Of a stretch of DNA of 64,000 nucleotides, positions 61,446-64,000 are shown piece by piece. Under the pieces are notes generated by a model. That model did no database searches. It saw only the letters and a list, made by a program, of their open reading frames with translations, and was not told the DNA's origin. Every line of letters starts with the position of its first letter. Positions within the stretch are counted from its first letter, which is position 1. Source of the DNA: Paenibacillus sp. H1-7 (GTDB lineage: Bacteria; Bacillota; Bacilli; Paenibacillales; NBRC-103111); the NCBI RefSeq assembly GCF_022354825.1, contig NZ_CP031168.1:5209501-5273500 (forward strand), read 5' to 3'. The position numbers were made by a program, and so were the translations under genes.

Positions 61446-62971
61446 AGCTTCCCTTTAAGCAACCAAGCTCCAAAACTTCCAAAGCTTCTAACTTTGTTCT
61501 CGTTAAGGAATATTCCAGATAATGGATGTAATACCAGGTTATGTCGCGCATTAACAGTCGGAGTCATCATCTTGTTAACTGCCCTAAACTTGATTGACTC
61601 AGCAGCTCCCTGGCTGTCCCTGCGAGGCGGGCCAACTACGCGTTTGGCTGTTTCTGCCGCCCCCGGCTTGCTTTCCTTGCGAGCTGGGCCGACTACGCGT
61701 TTGACTGTTTCTGCCGCTCCCGGCTTGCTTTCCTTGCGAGCTGGGCCGACTACGCGTTTGACTGTTTCTGCCGCTCCCGGCTTGCTTTCCTTGCGAGCTG
61801 GGCCAACTACGCGTTTGGCTGTCTCTGCCCCTCCCGGCTTGCTCTCTTTGCGAGGCGGGCTTACGACGCGCTTAACTGTTTCTGCCCCTCCCGGCTTGCT
61901 CTCTTTGCGAACCGGGGTCACGACGCGCTTAACTGTTTCTGCTGCGCCCTGCTTGCTTTCCTTGCGAACCGGGCCGACTACGCGCTTAACTGTTTCTGCT
62001 GCGCCTGGCTTACTCTCTTTGCGAACCGGGGTCACGCTCACGACGCGCTTAACTGTTTCTGTTGCTCCCGGCTTGCTCTCTTTGCGAGCCGGGGTCACGT
62101 TCACAACGCGCTTAGCTGTTTCTGTTGCTCCCGGCTTGCTCTCTTTACGAACCGGGGTCACGACGCGCTTAACTGTTTCTGCTGCTCCTGGCTTACTCTC
62201 TTTGCGAGCCGGGGTCACGCTCACAACGCGTTTGACTATTTCTGCCGCTCCCTGCTTGCTCTCTTTGCGAACCGGGGTCACGCTCGCGACGCGCTTGAGC
62301 AATCCGGACTCTCCAAGAATGCTGCGCAAAATATCCAACTGGTATTTCACCCTATCCTGAATAGGCAGACTGATTCCGGTCTCCACCGTAATGGCCTTAG
62401 CTTTCAAAAAATGAAACGCGGCAGATCGTCCTGAACCTGGCAAATCATGTCTAAGCAGGTTAAAATGCCGCACATTTTGTTTGATGGACCGATTCACTTT
62501 CGCAATAACCTTGCCAGCGGCAGGCCCGGCTTTGCCGGACGGATTGATTATTAGTGTTTGCCCTAATGCACCGCGTTTTTTTTGCGATAATCCGGTTGCT
62601 TCATGAAGATCAATGTACCATGCCGGCTTGTTTTGCATGGCCAAACGAAATAACGCCGCCGATAACGGGTGTCTCGCTGTATTAGACCCGATCTTAGGGA
62701 ACGTGCGGTTCAAATCGGGGTTCCCCCGTCTACGCTGCTTTGCTGCTATCTGATTAACGATAGGAACGATAATGATCCTGCCGCCGTGAATTTGGATGAC
62801 CTTCTTTTGAAGCAGCTGAACGAAACGATTGGCTGCCAGCATGCCCGCCCGTTCCGATCCGTGAACACCTGCTGTTATCATGACGGTAGTTCCTTTGGAA
62901 TCGCCGTTTATAAGATAATACGTTGTCCTGTATCTTGTATTTTGGGCTAACATACGCTTGGATATGGACAT
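61439..62971 (-). CDS. M14/AstE-type zinc hydrolase with 12-unit basic repeat tail
   Basis: A 510-residue protein. Residues 1-220 form a succinylglutamate desuccinylase/carboxypeptidase-like domain. Zinc ligands H37 and E40 are in AGVHGSERAG, H123 is in YIDLHEATG, the Arg is in D86-L-N-R89, and the likely catalytic E197 is in TVETG, so the active site looks complete. Residues 225-459 are twelve imperfect 18-21-residue repeats of VKRVV-x-P-x-RKESKPGAAET. They are strongly basic, Ser/Thr-rich and probably disordered. A 51-residue unrelated C-terminus follows. There is no signal peptide. It is divergent from a glycosyltransferase gene. Function is unknown; peptide or amide hydrolysis tethered to an acidic polymer by the tail is a guess. 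Confidence 0.8.
   Translation of the reverse strand: MSISKRMLAQNTRYRTTYYLINGDSKGTTVMITAGVHGSERAGMLAANRFVQLLQKKVIQIHGGRIIIVPIVNQIAAKQRRRGNPDLNRTFPKIGSNTARHPLSAALFRLAMQNKPAWYIDLHEATGLSQKKRGALGQTLIINPSGKAGPAAGKVIAKVNRSIKQNVRHFNLLRHDLPGSGRSAAFHFLKAKAITVETGISLPIQDRVKYQLDILRSILGESGLLKRVASVTPVRKESKQGAAEIVKRVVSVTPARKESKPGAAETVKRVVTPVRKESKPGATETAKRVVNVTPARKESKPGATETVKRVVSVTPVRKESKPGAAETVKRVVGPVRKESKQGAAETVKRVVTPVRKESKPGGAETVKRVVSPPRKESKPGGAETAKRVVGPARKESKPGAAETVKRVVGPARKESKPGAAETVKRVVGPARKESKPGAAETAKRVVGPPRRDSQGAAESIKFRAVNKMMTPTVNARHNLVLHPLSGIFLNENKVRSFGSFGAWLLKGKLR
61595..62299 (-). repeat. Twelve tandem coding repeats (54-63 bp units)
   Basis: Units encode VKRVV-x-P-x-RKESKPGAAET. Length classes of 18, 19 and 21 codons differ by whole codons, so the frame is kept. 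Adjacent 57-bp units near 61640-61810 are almost identical, which suggests recent expansion. Units near 62200-62299 have diverged. Confidence 0.92.
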
Positions 62972-63191
62972 AGCCGCTCCACCTCCCCGGTACTACCAAA
63001 ATACGTAGCGACATCCGTCATGGGAATAGCCGAATTCATCATAAATCAGCATTCCACCGAAAAAAATTGTGGGAAGCATAGCCCATTCCCTTTTATTGTC
63101 CCAACATACTATAACTCATAAAGCATAAGTTCGACACATTCGTGCCAGAAAGACAAGAGTATGATTATCAATTGGCCAAGGTGGTGAAGAG

Positions 63192-64000
63192 GTGAAGCCG
63201 TATCGTGTTGTATGGGTAGGACCCATAAACAAAGCTAGCGGTCTCGGAGTTGCGAGCAGGTCTTATGCGCGTGCACTCCGAAGACAAGGTGTTGCTGTGA
63301 AAACAGGCGGTTCCAAGCATCGCGCAACCGCATCCGGAGGTAAGAAGGTACTCATTTACCACCATAATCCCAGCCGTTTTCCTTGGAAGAAACGACTGGC
63401 CGCCTACGATAGAATTATTTTAAATACGGTATGGGAAACAAGCAGAACACCCAAAAACTGGCTATCCTCCATGAACAAATTTGATGCGATCTGCGTGCCG
63501 TCCCTCCATAATAAAAGAGCTTTGAGGAGAAGCGGCGTAAAGGTCCCGATCTTTATCGTTCCCCATGGGGTAAACACCAGAGCATTTCACCCGAAGAATA
63601 GAAAGATGCGTCTTGCGAGAGCAGGCAAGAGGTTTACTTTTGTATCCATTTTTACATTTCAACACCGAAAAAATCCGGAAGGCCTGTTAAGGGCGTATTG
63701 GCGAGAGTTTTCCGCAAAAGATAAAGTGGTTCTTGTGATAAAAACGAATGGATTTGCTCGATATGAGAATGAAAGGTGGGTTAAAAAGAAAATAAGCCGA
63801 TACAAAAAGAGGCTAGGTATTAAAAAAGCAACGGCTCCCGTTGTCGTTATCGGCCGCCGGCTCAAGGAAAGACAACTGAAAGGCCTATATACGCTTGGAA
63901 ATGCCTTCGTCCTCCCCTCTCGCGGCGAAGGTGTCGGTTTGCCTTACTTGGAATCCTTGGCAAGCGGTGTGCCCGTAATTGCTACAGGCTGGGGCGGGCA
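63192..64000 (+). CDS. Glycosyltransferase, GT4 family, 3' end beyond window
   Basis: The frame is open from GTG 63192 to the window end (269 codons). The N-terminal half begins VVWVGPINKASGLGVASRSY, a Rossmann-type acceptor domain with the Gly-rich loop. The C-terminal half starts near FVSIFTFQHRKNPEG and holds the nucleotide-sugar site region ending SRGEGVGLPYLESLASGVPV, the GT4 E-x7-E pattern. It transfers a sugar from a nucleotide donor to an unknown acceptor. The ribosome site AGGTGG lies 7-8 bases before GTG. It is divergent from the repeat-tail hydrolase with about 220 bases between them. Confidence 0.88.
   Translation, partial: MKPYRVVWVGPINKASGLGVASRSYARALRRQGVAVKTGGSKHRATASGGKKVLIYHHNPSRFPWKKRLAAYDRIILNTVWETSRTPKNWLSSMNKFDAICVPSLHNKRALRRSGVKVPIFIVPHGVNTRAFHPKNRKMRLARAGKRFTFVSIFTFQHRKNPEGLLRAYWREFSAKDKVVLVIKTNGFARYENERWVKKKISRYKKRLGIKKATAPVVVIGRRLKERQLKGLYTLGNAFVLPSRGEGVGLPYLESLASGVPVIATGWGG

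Noticed and set aside
61595..62299. Regular repeats resembling a CRISPR array
   Set aside because: The units are in frame within one protein, have no unique spacers and differ by whole codons. They are coding tandem repeats.
1..64000. tRNA, rRNA or intact insertion sequences
   Set aside because: No cloverleaf with CCA-type acceptor, rRNA-like stretch or transposase was recognised on either strand by eye.

Overview
The window looks like the chromosome of a spore-forming Bacillota of the Paenibacillus type. This is inferred from the mix of LplB/YtcP-type sugar permeases with very divergent lipoprotein binding proteins, YesM/YesN-type two-component systems, many AraC regulators, a LysM-Gmad2 spore-type protein, strong AGGAGG ribosome sites with frequent TTG/GTG starts, and CcpA (cre)-like boxes. 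No rRNA, tRNA, CRISPR array or intact insertion sequence was recognised. A species cannot be named from the sequence alone.

Layout. 1-5759 (minus): a sugar ABC importer (binding lipoprotein, two permeases) followed by a membrane-anchored AraC regulator cut by the window edge. 6043-10386: an AraC regulator divergent from a sulfatase, then a beta-lactamase-fold serine hydrolase with a cre-like box inside an inverted repeat. 10504-13950: a diguanylate cyclase, a ParB-like small protein, a nested palindrome, and a decayed stretch with two gene remnants. 13981-22031: a pectin module, made of an orphan binding protein, a 1,889-residue pectate lyase / pectinesterase fusion, and a divergent AraC regulator. 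22230-37568: accessory and housekeeping genes, namely cyclase, spore-like small proteins, ABC exporter, LysM-Gmad2 protein, two aldo/keto reductases, a broken DeoR regulator, an APH-like kinase with a VOC protein, a DUF4261/YwqG pair, an EamA transporter and a phospholipase-D-like protein. 37914-59355 (mostly minus): a second pectin / rhamnogalacturonan module with an SGNH hydrolase, PL10 pectate lyase, PhyH-like dioxygenase with AraC regulator, YesN/YesM pair, GH78 rhamnosidase, a complete ABC importer, an iron-dependent alcohol dehydrogenase, and an orphan binding protein beside another sensor kinase / regulator pair. 59520-64000: a helveticin-J-like secreted protein, a YbaK protein, a zinc hydrolase with a 12-unit repeat tail, and a partial glycosyltransferase.

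How it fits together (inference). Secreted PL1/CE8 and PL10 enzymes would de-esterify and cut pectin. SGNH esterase would remove acetyl groups. The LplB-type importers would bring in oligosaccharides. Cytoplasmic GH78 would release rhamnose, and the iron ADH could handle lactaldehyde from rhamnose catabolism. Binding proteins sitting beside sensor kinases suggest substrate-gated control.

The most interesting non-coding signal is a set of three independent 5' leaders: before an ABC exporter (about 25831-26096), before an EamA transporter (about 34972-35150) and before the helveticin-like gene (about 60510-60740). Each combines a candidate 9-12-codon open reading frame with strong hairpins, and the two transporter leaders have mutually exclusive pairings. 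This is the architecture of ribosome-mediated attenuation.
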